From positions 339,504 to 403,503 of the forward strand of contig NZ_FCNU01000032.1 of NCBI RefSeq assembly GCF_001545115.1: a DNA stretch of 64,000 nucleotides. The letters are read 5' to 3'. Of the stretch, positions 44,201 to 51,970 are shown in pieces. Position numbers and translations under genes: made by a program. The notes under the pieces were generated by a model. It was not told the origin of the DNA. It made no database searches and saw nothing but the letters and a program-made list of their open reading frames with translations. Numbering within the stretch: position 1 is the first letter of the stretch; each line of letters begins with the position of its first letter. Source of the DNA: Candidatus Protochlamydia phocaeensis (GTDB lineage: Bacteria > Chlamydiota > Chlamydiia > Chlamydiales > Parachlamydiaceae).

Positions 44201-44827
44201 TTCATAGCCACTTTGGATGGCCTTTAGCAGTTTTCTTTGGTCTGGATCCGCTTTTAAAACGATGTCCAGCTGAGCGGGGCTGTAGGATTCAATCCGTACT
44301 TCTGTCCGGAAAAAGTCCCGAATGACAGCCATCACTTCCGATTGGGGTAAAGGCTCTTCCCCATACATGGCATGAAATCCCATGTCGCTTTCAATGGCAT
44401 ATTGCCGAAGCATACGGGCGCAAAATGAATGAATGGTAAAAATTTGGGCTTGTTCAAAGGCAAATAACGCCTGCTGCAAGCGTTTTTTTGCACGCAAAAC
44501 CGCCTCTTGCCCTTTTTCTAAAAAAGCTTTCAGATAATCAGGGATATTTTCTTCAACAGGAGTATCGCTCAACCAATCATTCAGGTGGGCAAGTGCTTGC
44601 TCAATATTGGCGCGTATGCGCAGTCTTAAGTCGCGTGTCGCTGCCCGGGTAAACGTAACCACCAAAATTTTGCTTAAGGGCAGCGGCTCTCCTCCTTGTT
44701 GGCTTTCAATCAACAGACGGACAACGATGTTTTGAATGGAAAATGTCTTCCCTGTCCCGGCCGAAGCTTCGAGAAGATAATGCTGGTGAAGGGCCAGCCG
44801 GCGATCAAGCACATTAAATTTTTTCAT
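41273..44827 (-). CDS. recB: RecB, exodeoxyribonuclease V beta subunit
   Basis: The 1184-residue protein has all RecB parts: Walker A EASAGTGKTFSIQN (about 18-31), motif II IIDEFQDTDPVQWQ (about 390-403), the late helicase motif RILTLHFSKGLEFD near 750, and a C-terminal nuclease core GIVDLIFMHQGSYYILDWKSN (about 1083-1103) with the Asp and Lys pair. It is the 3'-5' helicase and the nuclease of RecBCD. Its ATG overlaps the recC stop by 4 bases (ATGA). The chi-response and recD contacts cannot be judged here. No damage to the frame is seen. Confidence 0.94.
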   Translation of the reverse strand: MKKFNVLDRRLALHQHYLLEASAGTGKTFSIQNIVVRLLIESQQGGEPLPLSKILVVTFTRAATRDLRLRIRANIEQALAHLNDWLSDTPVEENIPDYLKAFLEKGQEAVLRAKKRLQQALFAFEQAQIFTIHSFCARMLRQYAIESDMGFHAMYGEEPLPQSEVMAVIRDFFRTEVRIESYSPAQLDIVLKADPDQRKLLKAIQSGYEFADMPSFKQLYLQFVKAMQALKKAFNPTAENLIEDFRAQSQAYRNYKSGETKAETLDKVMRFAALFDQEDWTVEEFDRLISDGLVWTLALDPKLLKSRAATPAGLSYPDFTKHLKQHLEALVQTAGDFSVLLARLARDCQQLLRRYQREEEKLSPDDLLRKMEWALNQPNFLTQVQANYQAAIIDEFQDTDPVQWQIFRRLFLSQEYAWTGYLYLVGDPKQSIYSFRQADIYTYLSAAQALGESHCFSLDVNYRSQPQLVKALNALFAPEHLPHFIPLPKKDLYVPYQPVQASQIGKDAIFQDEKGAVHFFIGDGSAFKRVKWADMEARVFFPFIVQEIHRLRQQKQFGFRQFAVLVRDRHQALRLAEYLDSQKIPYLNQRGTSLAESPALAALIDLMRAILHPQDRGAIKTALGTPLLGWAHEELKALDQLESILAIVQYLRQCLFDKGFAFFFQEMLKSRWQTGGLTVLERLLAREGGLEFYHDLQQISDLVIDYQYREWNGPEGLIPFLDKFQIWNENEDERIKRFQDPSKDGVRILTLHFSKGLEFDIVFALGLAYRTGIKEELIPVEKEGQLYLTPLAEDCPEHHHFCEESDAEKMRQLYVAMTRAKYQLYIPIALHLNADHLKFGDASPIDLFLSRLWQPACAYQTLYERIKHYDGRVLIDFLETVGKTHHITYSLHQEITPEAPKKQQAFSAQLLAPRSLTVSSPSLFMTSFSSLSHPDAPHERSHQPAPHDFDHAVKHVHTLPASSDTGVVIHQILEKISFRDFRGLAHSQMALPLVRPFIQKTLFKEWEEALASLVFNTLKTDLKIDSSPFCLCDLEPWHYYREMPFLFPYEKSFPLEGVAYQEGLIKGIVDLIFMHQGSYYILDWKSNWLGSHDEAYQPDQLYAAMQEHNYFVQAKIYAEALKRYLKIVDPRPFETCFGGAIYLFLRGMQPGKQTGIYAFHPHRQIEQTRTEQASSLSLILDHVP

Positions 44828-47800
44828 GATTCCTCAGAAACGCTAAGCTGCTTAGGAGGATACCAAAAACGGATTAAATCCCCCAATAGGGATTCGGCTT
44901 GGGCTTTCCAGTTATAAATAATTGTTTCCGCATGCGGCAAGCAGTCTTTATTGAGAATCCAGCGCAAGTCGGGGCTTTGATAACTGCCAAATGAGTCCGA
45001 AAAGAGCTGGCGCATCTTTTCTTGCAAACCGCCTGCATCTCCCTCCAAAATGAAAGGCACCCAATCGGGAAGCAAAGGAGAAAAGTTTTTAAGACAAAGT
45101 CCGTAGTAATTTACAAACTGCTTAAGATACGGTTCGGCCTCTTCAAAAAAAGCTTTTTTAGGCTGGGAAGTGTAGGTCAAGATCAGCTGTCGCTCAAGCC
45201 CGCCCGGATAAGCTTTAGCGGCATAGTCGTATAAAAGAAACTGCGGCCAAGCCTTCCAAGCATCAGACAAGGTTCCCTTGCTGATGACAACCAACCCCTT
45301 AGAGGTGACATGGGAAAGCTTGCCAATGATCGATAGCTTATAGCCATCAGGATAAGAGAGCGAAATAGCAGGCATAAGCCAGCGGCCGTCTTCTTGCAGC
45401 GCAGGCTCTGTGCAGCTCGTGCAAAATTCGATTTGAAAAATATCCCGTGGATGGATTTTGTGCTTCTGCAATCGCTCCTGCAGCTCATAGACATCTTCTT
45501 TCAAGCGCCTTGTGGCAACTGTTTTAAATAGCCCTAAAGGCATTTTCCCTTCTTTTTCTGCCCGTTCAAGAACGGCTTCAATGGGCTCTTTTAAGGCGAC
45601 TTGCTTAAGAAGATGCTTATCCAAAGCGGATAAGGCCAGGTCTTCTTCATTTTTAAGTTTGCGGTCTTCTTCGCTTTGCAAATAAATATCCAAGACCCGA
45701 TTGAGATAAAATTTGACCGGATTGCGCGCGACTTCGCTTAGCTGCTTAAGGTCTAAGACGCTGTTAGATGGAATCAGCTCGGATTGAGGATGAGCAGAAA
45801 ATGCAAAGTTTGCCAGAAAGCGGTGCGGCGGGCTTTTTTGCGGCTTGTAATAAGCTTGCGCAGACCGAAAATCGTTCAAAGAAAAATTGGCCAGCCGCGT
45901 TTGCGGCTGAAAATACGCCGCATCGAAGGAATCAAAGGGATGTTTAAAAACGCAAACATCCGACACTTTTTTCCCTTCCAACGTATAGTACTTGTCTAGA
46001 TAGGAGAAGAGTTCTTCGATGACCAAGCTGGGCTGCAGTTCTTTGTTATCTTGTTGGCTGTAGCCTTGATAGCTGATCAACAAATACTCTTGGGCCGAGT
46101 GCAAAGCCTCCAAAAACAGATAGCGATCATAATCGGTCGGCAAAGGACAGTAATCCACATTTTCTTGGCCCAGCATCAAGTTCAGGGAAGAATGAAAATT
46201 CGTGCGCGGAAATGCGCCTTCTTGCATGCCCATTAATGCGATCACTTTGGCAGGGATCGAGCGCAAAGGCATAAGCGAGCAAAAGCGGACGGATTGCAGA
46301 TGGCTCTCGCGATAAGTAATTCCACGATGCTGCAATAGAGCATTTAAATGTGTTCTAACAGACTGAAATGAAAAACGCGTCTCTTTAAACGCACGGGTTG
46401 CAGCCTGCAATCCATCAAATTGGGCTTTCAGCTCCTCATAGTCTTCAATAGACTGGCAGTCATCAAAATCTGGCTGAAAATAATTCTCAAGCAGACAGCG
46501 CAAGTAATGGGCCCAATCTTCCATGGTCATTTGCGTGCGGTCTTGCAAAGGAGAGAGATCATCGCGCAGAGAATGAAGCAAGCGAATCCATTTGCCCATC
46601 AATTCGGTCTGAGAAAAATCGACAGATTCACAAGGAAGCGTTTCCAAAGAAGAGGGAACCTTTGACTTTAATACAGTTGTTAAGCCCATCAGGAGGCGAG
46701 AGAGGCCAAAGTCCCAAGTCCCCACGGCAGTCTCTTCTACCATTCCTTGCTGGCAATGCCTGCGCTGAAGCAATTCATTGCGGTGCAGCCAATCGTCTCC
46801 CCAGCGAATTCCAGCTTGCTCTACCCACTCTTGAATTGTGTAATAATCGCTTATGTTCATCTGATGGCGACGCTGAAAAGAGCGATGCTCGAATAGCTGA
46901 AGCAAATGTTTGGTGTCCCAACGGCTTTCGCTTAAAGACAGAAGCTGCAAGAATCCTTGCACGATTTCGCTTTGGCTCTGCATTCCCAGATCTAGAATTT
47001 GAAAATCGAGCTGGCTGTCGGGCGATCCAAATATACTTTGAATATAGGGCACATAGTCCGTAATCTGAGGAGCCATAATTATCATATCGCAAGGGCTAAT
47101 GTCGGGCTGTCTTTCAATCAAAGCCAATAAATTATGGTAGAGAATTTCCACTTCCCTTCTTTTTGTTGACGCCATATGCAATTGGATCGAACGGTCTTGG
47201 CTTGAGCATGCGAAGGATGGCTTGCCCTGTGGATTGCGCATAAGCAGCATATCTGCCTGAATGGCATGCAGCAAAGAAAGAGGCTCGGCAGTTTCGGCGA
47301 AATAAAGGTCTTCGTGAAGGCACAAATCTTCTTCTAATGAGCTGACGTGACTGGGAAGAAGATAATGAGCGTGCGTTTGCACCAGACTCTCTTCGATTTG
47401 ATAAGCCATTTCGCGTCCCAAGCGACCAAAGTTGGCCAACAGTGGATTGCGATCGCGCAGCAGCTCTTCAAGCTTCAAGACTTGCGGAGAAAAAGGACCA
47501 AGCTTTTGCTGCCAATAGGTCTGAAGATAAGCGTTTTCTTTATCGGAGCGTATATCGCTCCAAAAGACAGCGCAAGGAGAAAGAAGATAATAATAGACTT
47601 GGCAAAAGTTCGCCAATTTATGCAGGAAGTCAAATTCGGCATGTGAGACAAAGCTGATGGAGAAAAAGTGAACTTCGCAATTGGGCATGGAATGCAATAC
47701 TTGGCGGAAAGCTCGAAGAGGATATGTCCATCCTGTTTTCTCATTAAACAAGCTAAGCCATAGGCGCGCCTGCCAGTTGGATACTGCCTCTGCCTCCCAT

Positions 47801-48312
47801 TTGGCGATCAAAGAGCCGGCATAACGCCCGTAATCTTGAAAAAGACGTGCTATTTGCTGGCTTAAGCCAATTAAGCGCTTTTCCATCTTTCTGGATAACT
47901 TAAGAGCTGGACCGACTATGGCGGGGTTCAATTTCAAATAATCAAGCAAAGGCATCCAGTCGCGCTGCACCATGCCGTCAAGAGAAGGGAATGCCTGCAA
48001 AAGAGAATGGATTTCTTTTTCGATGGCCAAGGCCAATTCAAGTTGAGAAGGGATATAAAAAGAAGATGGTTGGAATAATTTAAGCAAGTAATCAAAGGCT
48101 TGATTGAGATAAACAAATTCCACGCCGGCAGCCACTTCCAATTCTGGATCTTGGGCCATTTTTAACGTTAGCCAAGACTTCATGGCAGGACCATAAACAA
48201 TGACAAGACGCCGCTTAAAAGGGGCGGAGGAACAGCCAAATAACTTGCTTTTTAACTGTTGATAAAGAAAGGTTAAATGATTGCTAAAAAATACATCTAA
48301 AGCTTTTGACAT
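44824..48312 (-). CDS. recC: RecC, exodeoxyribonuclease V gamma subunit
   Basis: The 1162-residue protein is RecC. It starts with DVFFSNHLTFLYQQLKSKLFG, has the conserved ALMGMQEGAFPR-type segment in the inactivated helicase-like core (near residue 690) and a degenerate nuclease-like C-terminus. RecC holds RecB and RecD together and reads the chi sequence; it has no active helicase of its own. The operon order is recC then recB, coupled by a 4-base overlap. The length is normal and the frame is intact. Confidence 0.92.
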   Translation of the reverse strand: MSKALDVFFSNHLTFLYQQLKSKLFGCSSAPFKRRLVIVYGPAMKSWLTLKMAQDPELEVAAGVEFVYLNQAFDYLLKLFQPSSFYIPSQLELALAIEKEIHSLLQAFPSLDGMVQRDWMPLLDYLKLNPAIVGPALKLSRKMEKRLIGLSQQIARLFQDYGRYAGSLIAKWEAEAVSNWQARLWLSLFNEKTGWTYPLRAFRQVLHSMPNCEVHFFSISFVSHAEFDFLHKLANFCQVYYYLLSPCAVFWSDIRSDKENAYLQTYWQQKLGPFSPQVLKLEELLRDRNPLLANFGRLGREMAYQIEESLVQTHAHYLLPSHVSSLEEDLCLHEDLYFAETAEPLSLLHAIQADMLLMRNPQGKPSFACSSQDRSIQLHMASTKRREVEILYHNLLALIERQPDISPCDMIIMAPQITDYVPYIQSIFGSPDSQLDFQILDLGMQSQSEIVQGFLQLLSLSESRWDTKHLLQLFEHRSFQRRHQMNISDYYTIQEWVEQAGIRWGDDWLHRNELLQRRHCQQGMVEETAVGTWDFGLSRLLMGLTTVLKSKVPSSLETLPCESVDFSQTELMGKWIRLLHSLRDDLSPLQDRTQMTMEDWAHYLRCLLENYFQPDFDDCQSIEDYEELKAQFDGLQAATRAFKETRFSFQSVRTHLNALLQHRGITYRESHLQSVRFCSLMPLRSIPAKVIALMGMQEGAFPRTNFHSSLNLMLGQENVDYCPLPTDYDRYLFLEALHSAQEYLLISYQGYSQQDNKELQPSLVIEELFSYLDKYYTLEGKKVSDVCVFKHPFDSFDAAYFQPQTRLANFSLNDFRSAQAYYKPQKSPPHRFLANFAFSAHPQSELIPSNSVLDLKQLSEVARNPVKFYLNRVLDIYLQSEEDRKLKNEEDLALSALDKHLLKQVALKEPIEAVLERAEKEGKMPLGLFKTVATRRLKEDVYELQERLQKHKIHPRDIFQIEFCTSCTEPALQEDGRWLMPAISLSYPDGYKLSIIGKLSHVTSKGLVVISKGTLSDAWKAWPQFLLYDYAAKAYPGGLERQLILTYTSQPKKAFFEEAEPYLKQFVNYYGLCLKNFSPLLPDWVPFILEGDAGGLQEKMRQLFSDSFGSYQSPDLRWILNKDCLPHAETIIYNWKAQAESLLGDLIRFWYPPKQLSVSEES

Positions 48313-48864
48313 AACGTTTATTCAATCCCGCTGTCGAATGAATTCGCACATTCACCCGCTTTTTCTCTTCCCATCGAAGCTACTTAGAAGATAAAGGAAT
48401 AGATTTATTTAATGTTCTCTAAGAGAATGTCTTAAAACTGCTAACGCCTTTTCGGATAATCAGATAATTAGGCGTGCAATGCTTGTCATTTCCCTTAGGC
48501 TCCATTAAATCCCGCTAAGCTAGCAAAAGCCCAAAAGCTTGTGCGGCATAAAAGCTTAATGGCTTGTTTTGCTGACAGGGAAATTTTGGCTATCGCTTGC
48601 ACCTATGGCCCATGCATACCGCTTAACAAGGAATTATTTACAGCTCTTATGATCCCTTATGAAATCTAAGCTCTGGGAAAGCATTCTAACAAGACCTCTT
48701 TAAATCGTACAGAATCAACTTGCTTCCCTCTTATTTTTTCTCTTGCTTTTAATGAATTTAAAGTTTTCCCATTAATTTAATAATAAATTTTAAAAATTCT
48801 ATTTAATCAATGAATACACATTCTTCCCAATCTAATTTATTCAATAAAAATAAATTAGATTGTT
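48313..48864. other. Gap upstream of recC
   Basis: The 552 bases hold no ORF of note. AT content rises toward 48780-48860, in a style similar to the leaders of the effector candidates. Confidence 0.4.
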
Positions 48865-48990
48865 ATGTCTTTAACAATTTTTTCTAATCCATCTACGTCT
48901 TCTCTTTTAGATAATTTGATTTCCAAAAAACCCTTTCAGTGGTGCTTTGCATCGATTAGGGCAATACTGCTCCTTGGGAAGCGAGGGTAG
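48865..48990 (+). CDS. Small ORF of 41 residues, doubtful
   Basis: The frame opens MSLTIFSNPSTSSLLDNL and ends in a basic, hydrophobic tail. It follows an AT-rich leader like those of the candidate effectors, so it could be the broken 5' end of such a gene. No ribosome binding site is clear. Confidence 0.25.
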   Translation: MSLTIFSNPSTSSLLDNLISKKPFQWCFASIRAILLLGKRG

Positions 48991-49011
48991 TTTGCTTAAG
49001 CGATTATCATT

Positions 49012-49275
49012 ATGATTTCTTCAAAAATTTATTCGCTTCCGTCCCATTCAAGACCTTCTGCATTTGTCCAAACGGGGAAAAGCAGCTTTACCAATGATAG
49101 GGAAAAAATGAAGGCTTTGGATATCAAGCAAACGATTGAGGCGGGAGACAATCCTTTATCACCTGGTTTAAAAGATGTAAAGCCTTGCATCCTTTCTCTT
49201 CACAGCCTTCGCTCAGTTGAGGATTTAGAAGCCACCTTGGAAGTAAATCTGCGTTTAAGGAACCTAATCCAATAA
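49012..49275 (+). CDS. Small hypothetical protein (87 residues)
   Basis: I do not recognise it. It starts MISSKIYSLPSHSRPSAF, with Ser and Pro in the first 30 residues, and then becomes polar and Leu-rich (VKPCILSLHSLRSVEDLEATLEVN). It may be a short effector-like protein or the remains of a longer gene whose first part is the 41-residue frame at 48865. No signal peptide is present. The 337 bases that follow are empty apart from AT-rich DNA. Confidence 0.35.
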   Translation: MISSKIYSLPSHSRPSAFVQTGKSSFTNDREKMKALDIKQTIEAGDNPLSPGLKDVKPCILSLHSLRSVEDLEATLEVNLRLRNLIQ

Positions 49276-49612
49276 TATTAGCTTGAGTTTTTACCCTTTA
49301 GATGGTGTCAAAACCGCAAATATGAATAAACGACAAGCAAGTCAATAATAAGAGCCAGTCATTTTTCATCTATGCATGCTTCCGCTTTGGTCTAGAAGGT
49401 AAAAACTCAAAGCTTAGGTGATTAAGGCTGCATTGCAAAATTAAAATTTGTTCTTTATCTCTATAAAAAAAAGTCTTGAGGCTAAAGGCTTAACCCTTCA
49501 TACTCTAAATTAAAGAAAAAGAATCTTTAATAAATTAAGATAAAAGCTTTTCCAAGCCATTATGTTTAAAGAGAGTGATTTGTTTATTCTATACGCCAAA
49601 TAAAGTTATTTT
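49276..49612. other. Gap before the LplT-PlsC gene
   Basis: No gene or clear repeat is seen in these 337 bases. The promoter of the gene at 49613 should lie here. Confidence 0.4.
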
Positions 49613-51412
49613 ATGATTTCTTCTTTTTTCCAGCGCTTTTCTTCCTTTACCTATTTGAATGCCACGCAATTCTTGGGCGCTTTAAACGACAATATTTATA
49701 AACTATTGATTGTTTACTTCTTCATTCAAATAGAGGGGATTGAATATAGCCATCAAATTTTAGCGACAACGGGAGCCACCTTTGTCATTCCCTTTCTCCT
49801 TTTTTCTGCTCTTTCCGGCACGCTGGCCGATCGTTTTAGCAAGCGCGATATCATTGTCACAACGAAAATTTTAGAACTGCTTATCATGGGATTTGGGGTA
49901 TGCGCCTTTGCCTTTCAAAGCAAGTGGGGATCTTATGCCATTCTCTTTTTACTAGCTACGCAGAGCGCCATTTTTGGCCCCTCTAAGTATGGCATTGTGC
50001 CCGAGCTTGTGGGAAAAGATAAAATTTCTAAGGCAAACGGCTTGATGACCTCTTTTACTTTTTTAGCCATTATCTTAGGAACCTTTCTTTCCTCTTTCAT
50101 TATTCAAATCACAGGGCGCAATTTCATTATTTCGGCTATTTTTTGCACTTTCATCGCCCTTATTGGAGTTGTCACGAGTTTTTGCATTGAACATACTCCG
50201 CCGGCCGGCTCTTCTAAAAAGTTTCAATTCTTTTTTATCGGAGAAATCTACCAAACGCTTAAATCGGCCCGCCAAGAGATCTCCTTGCTTCCAGCCATTT
50301 TGGGATCCGCTTATTTCCTTTTTGTAGGCGCTTTTACCCAGCTCAACATTATTCCTTTTGCCGTTCAATCGCTGCACTTGTCCGACATCCAAGGAGGATA
50401 TCTTTTCTTTTTAACAGCTATAGGAATTGGAACAGGAGCTTTAATAGCCGGGAAAATTTCAGGACGCATCGTCGAACTGGGATTGGTTCCCATTGGAGCA
50501 TTGGGCATTTCGCTGTGCTCCTTCCTTTTAGATTTATTTTCAGATAATATTTGGCTGGTCATCCCCACTGTTACTTTTCTTGGCGTCTTTGGAGGAATTT
50601 TTGAAATTCCGCTCGATTCTTACATTCAAGTTGCCAGCCCAAAAAAGCTACGCGGTCAAATGGTCGCTGCAACCAATTTCTTGAGCTTTACGGGAGTTCT
50701 TTGCGCTTCAGGCCTCATTTATTTAAATTCCGAAATCTTGGGCATTGCTGCAGATAAGGGATTTACGCTTATGGGTTTCTTAACTTTAATTATTCTCTTT
50801 GCTTATACTTTCCAGTTCTTCGATTATCTAACCCGCTTTATTGCTTCTATCCTATCTAAATTGCATTTTAGAACAATTTTCAGAGGAAAAGAAAACATAC
50901 CGGATTGTCCTGCCATTTATGTCTGCACCCATACAGCATGGAATGATACCCTTTTGCTAATGGGATCTCAACGCCGCCGCATGCGCTTTTTCATTGAACA
51001 GGAACAAGACCACTCCTCCCGCTGGATGCAGTATCTTTATCGGCTGCTAAGAGTGGTCTTTATTCCCGATATTGAGCCTCTAGAGAAAAACCAAGCCTGC
51101 TTAATGGCCATTCAAAATACGCTTAAAAAAGGCATTTCCGTCTGCATTTTTATTCAAAGCTGGGATATTTATTCCGAGGCAGAAAAGCTCCATCAAGCCG
51201 CTCCCTTTAATGGAATTATCGAAGGAGCTGACTATCCCATTATTCCCGTCCGCATTGAAAAGGGCATTAAACATCCCCGCTTCCAGCTTCTCAAACGGCT
51301 ATTGGAAAAATACCATGTTCCAGCCTCCATAGCCTTTGGCCGCATGGTCTATACAGGACATCAATCTCTGCTAGAAACTCGCCATGAACATGAATTAGTT
51401 TTTGAAGATTAA
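49613..51412 (+). CDS. LplT-like MFS transporter fused to PlsC-like acyltransferase
   Basis: Residues 1-410 are an MFS carrier of the LplT kind: ATQFLGALNDNIYKLL near 17-32, SGTLADRFSKRD as motif A (about 69-80), FGPSKYGIVPEL (about 122-133). Residues about 425-580 are an acyltransferase with the HX4D pair HTAWND (His440, Asp445), the MRFFIEQEQ region and a C-terminal FNGIIEGADYPIIPVRIE segment. In other bacteria LplT flips lysophospholipid inward and Aas reacylates it; here the acyltransferase is attached directly and the Aas AMP-ligase domain is absent. It would recycle lysolipids, maybe from the host. The frame and both domains are intact. Confidence 0.85.
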   Translation: MISSFFQRFSSFTYLNATQFLGALNDNIYKLLIVYFFIQIEGIEYSHQILATTGATFVIPFLLFSALSGTLADRFSKRDIIVTTKILELLIMGFGVCAFAFQSKWGSYAILFLLATQSAIFGPSKYGIVPELVGKDKISKANGLMTSFTFLAIILGTFLSSFIIQITGRNFIISAIFCTFIALIGVVTSFCIEHTPPAGSSKKFQFFFIGEIYQTLKSARQEISLLPAILGSAYFLFVGAFTQLNIIPFAVQSLHLSDIQGGYLFFLTAIGIGTGALIAGKISGRIVELGLVPIGALGISLCSFLLDLFSDNIWLVIPTVTFLGVFGGIFEIPLDSYIQVASPKKLRGQMVAATNFLSFTGVLCASGLIYLNSEILGIAADKGFTLMGFLTLIILFAYTFQFFDYLTRFIASILSKLHFRTIFRGKENIPDCPAIYVCTHTAWNDTLLLMGSQRRRMRFFIEQEQDHSSRWMQYLYRLLRVVFIPDIEPLEKNQACLMAIQNTLKKGISVCIFIQSWDIYSEAEKLHQAAPFNGIIEGADYPIIPVRIEKGIKHPRFQLLKRLLEKYHVPASIAFGRMVYTGHQSLLETRHEHELVFED

Positions 51413-51439
51413 ATCTCTTCCCTTACCATTCATTTCTCT

Positions 51440-51802
51440 CTATTGCTGAGGAGGAAGAGGCGGCAAATCAGAAGAGGGATAAGGGACATATTGGGTTCCT
51501 TGTCCTTCAATCACGGTTGTTGAGCCTGAACCGCCTTCCCATGCTCCCACATTTCGATGCCCATATTGATTTTCATATCCATGATGATCATAGTCGCGGT
51601 GATTATCATAGCCGCGGGCCGTATCATGCTGAAAGCCTTCTCGACCTTGAGCAGAATGATGCTCTCCGCCGCGTTCTTCTCCCCTTGCAATCAAGGTCGT
51701 CTCATCGGGCAAACTAACCGACCAGATGGGCGACGCTGAATAAGCTAACAGAGCAATAGACGAATAAAGAGCAAGACGTGAAAAGAAAGGTGTTAAACGC
51801 AT
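51440..51802 (-). CDS. Exported Gly/His-rich low-complexity protein
   Basis: I do not recognise this 120-residue protein. A signal peptide (RLALYSSIALLAYSASPIWS) is followed by a low-complexity part, GGEHHSAQGREGFQHDTARG and HRDYDHHGYENQYGHRN, with many His, Gly, Asp and Tyr, and a Pro-rich tail PLPPQQ. Such a mature part could bind metal or be disordered surface material. AAGGAGG before the ATG is strong. The gene ends about 28 bases past the LplT-PlsC stop and is convergent with it. Confidence 0.6.
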   Translation of the reverse strand: MRLTPFFSRLALYSSIALLAYSASPIWSVSLPDETTLIARGEERGGEHHSAQGREGFQHDTARGYDNHRDYDHHGYENQYGHRNVGAWEGGSGSTTVIEGQGTQYVPYPSSDLPPLPPQQ

Positions 51803-51931
51803 ATATCCTCCTTGATTAAGGTGAATAAGAAGGGCCTAAGCTTTATTTTTATTATATATTTCAATTAATTATAAAAAAATTAATTTATTTTTATTTATTA
51901 ATTAATCATTTTAATAAACATTAATTTTTAC

Positions 51932-51937
51932 TATAAT
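51932..51937 (+). promoter_or_regulatory. Probable -10 box of the RasGAP gene
   Basis: TATAAT lies 33 bases before the ATG at 51971, within 120 bases of nearly pure A/T. AAGGAG at 51960-51965 is the ribosome binding site. Confidence 0.5.
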
Positions 51938-51970
51938 AAAATATAGAAGATCTATAATTAAGGAGTTTTT

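Noticed and set aside
47347..47646. Open frames opposite recC and recB
   Set aside because: They are antisense frames in long GC-balanced genes, have no ribosome binding sites and no family motifs.
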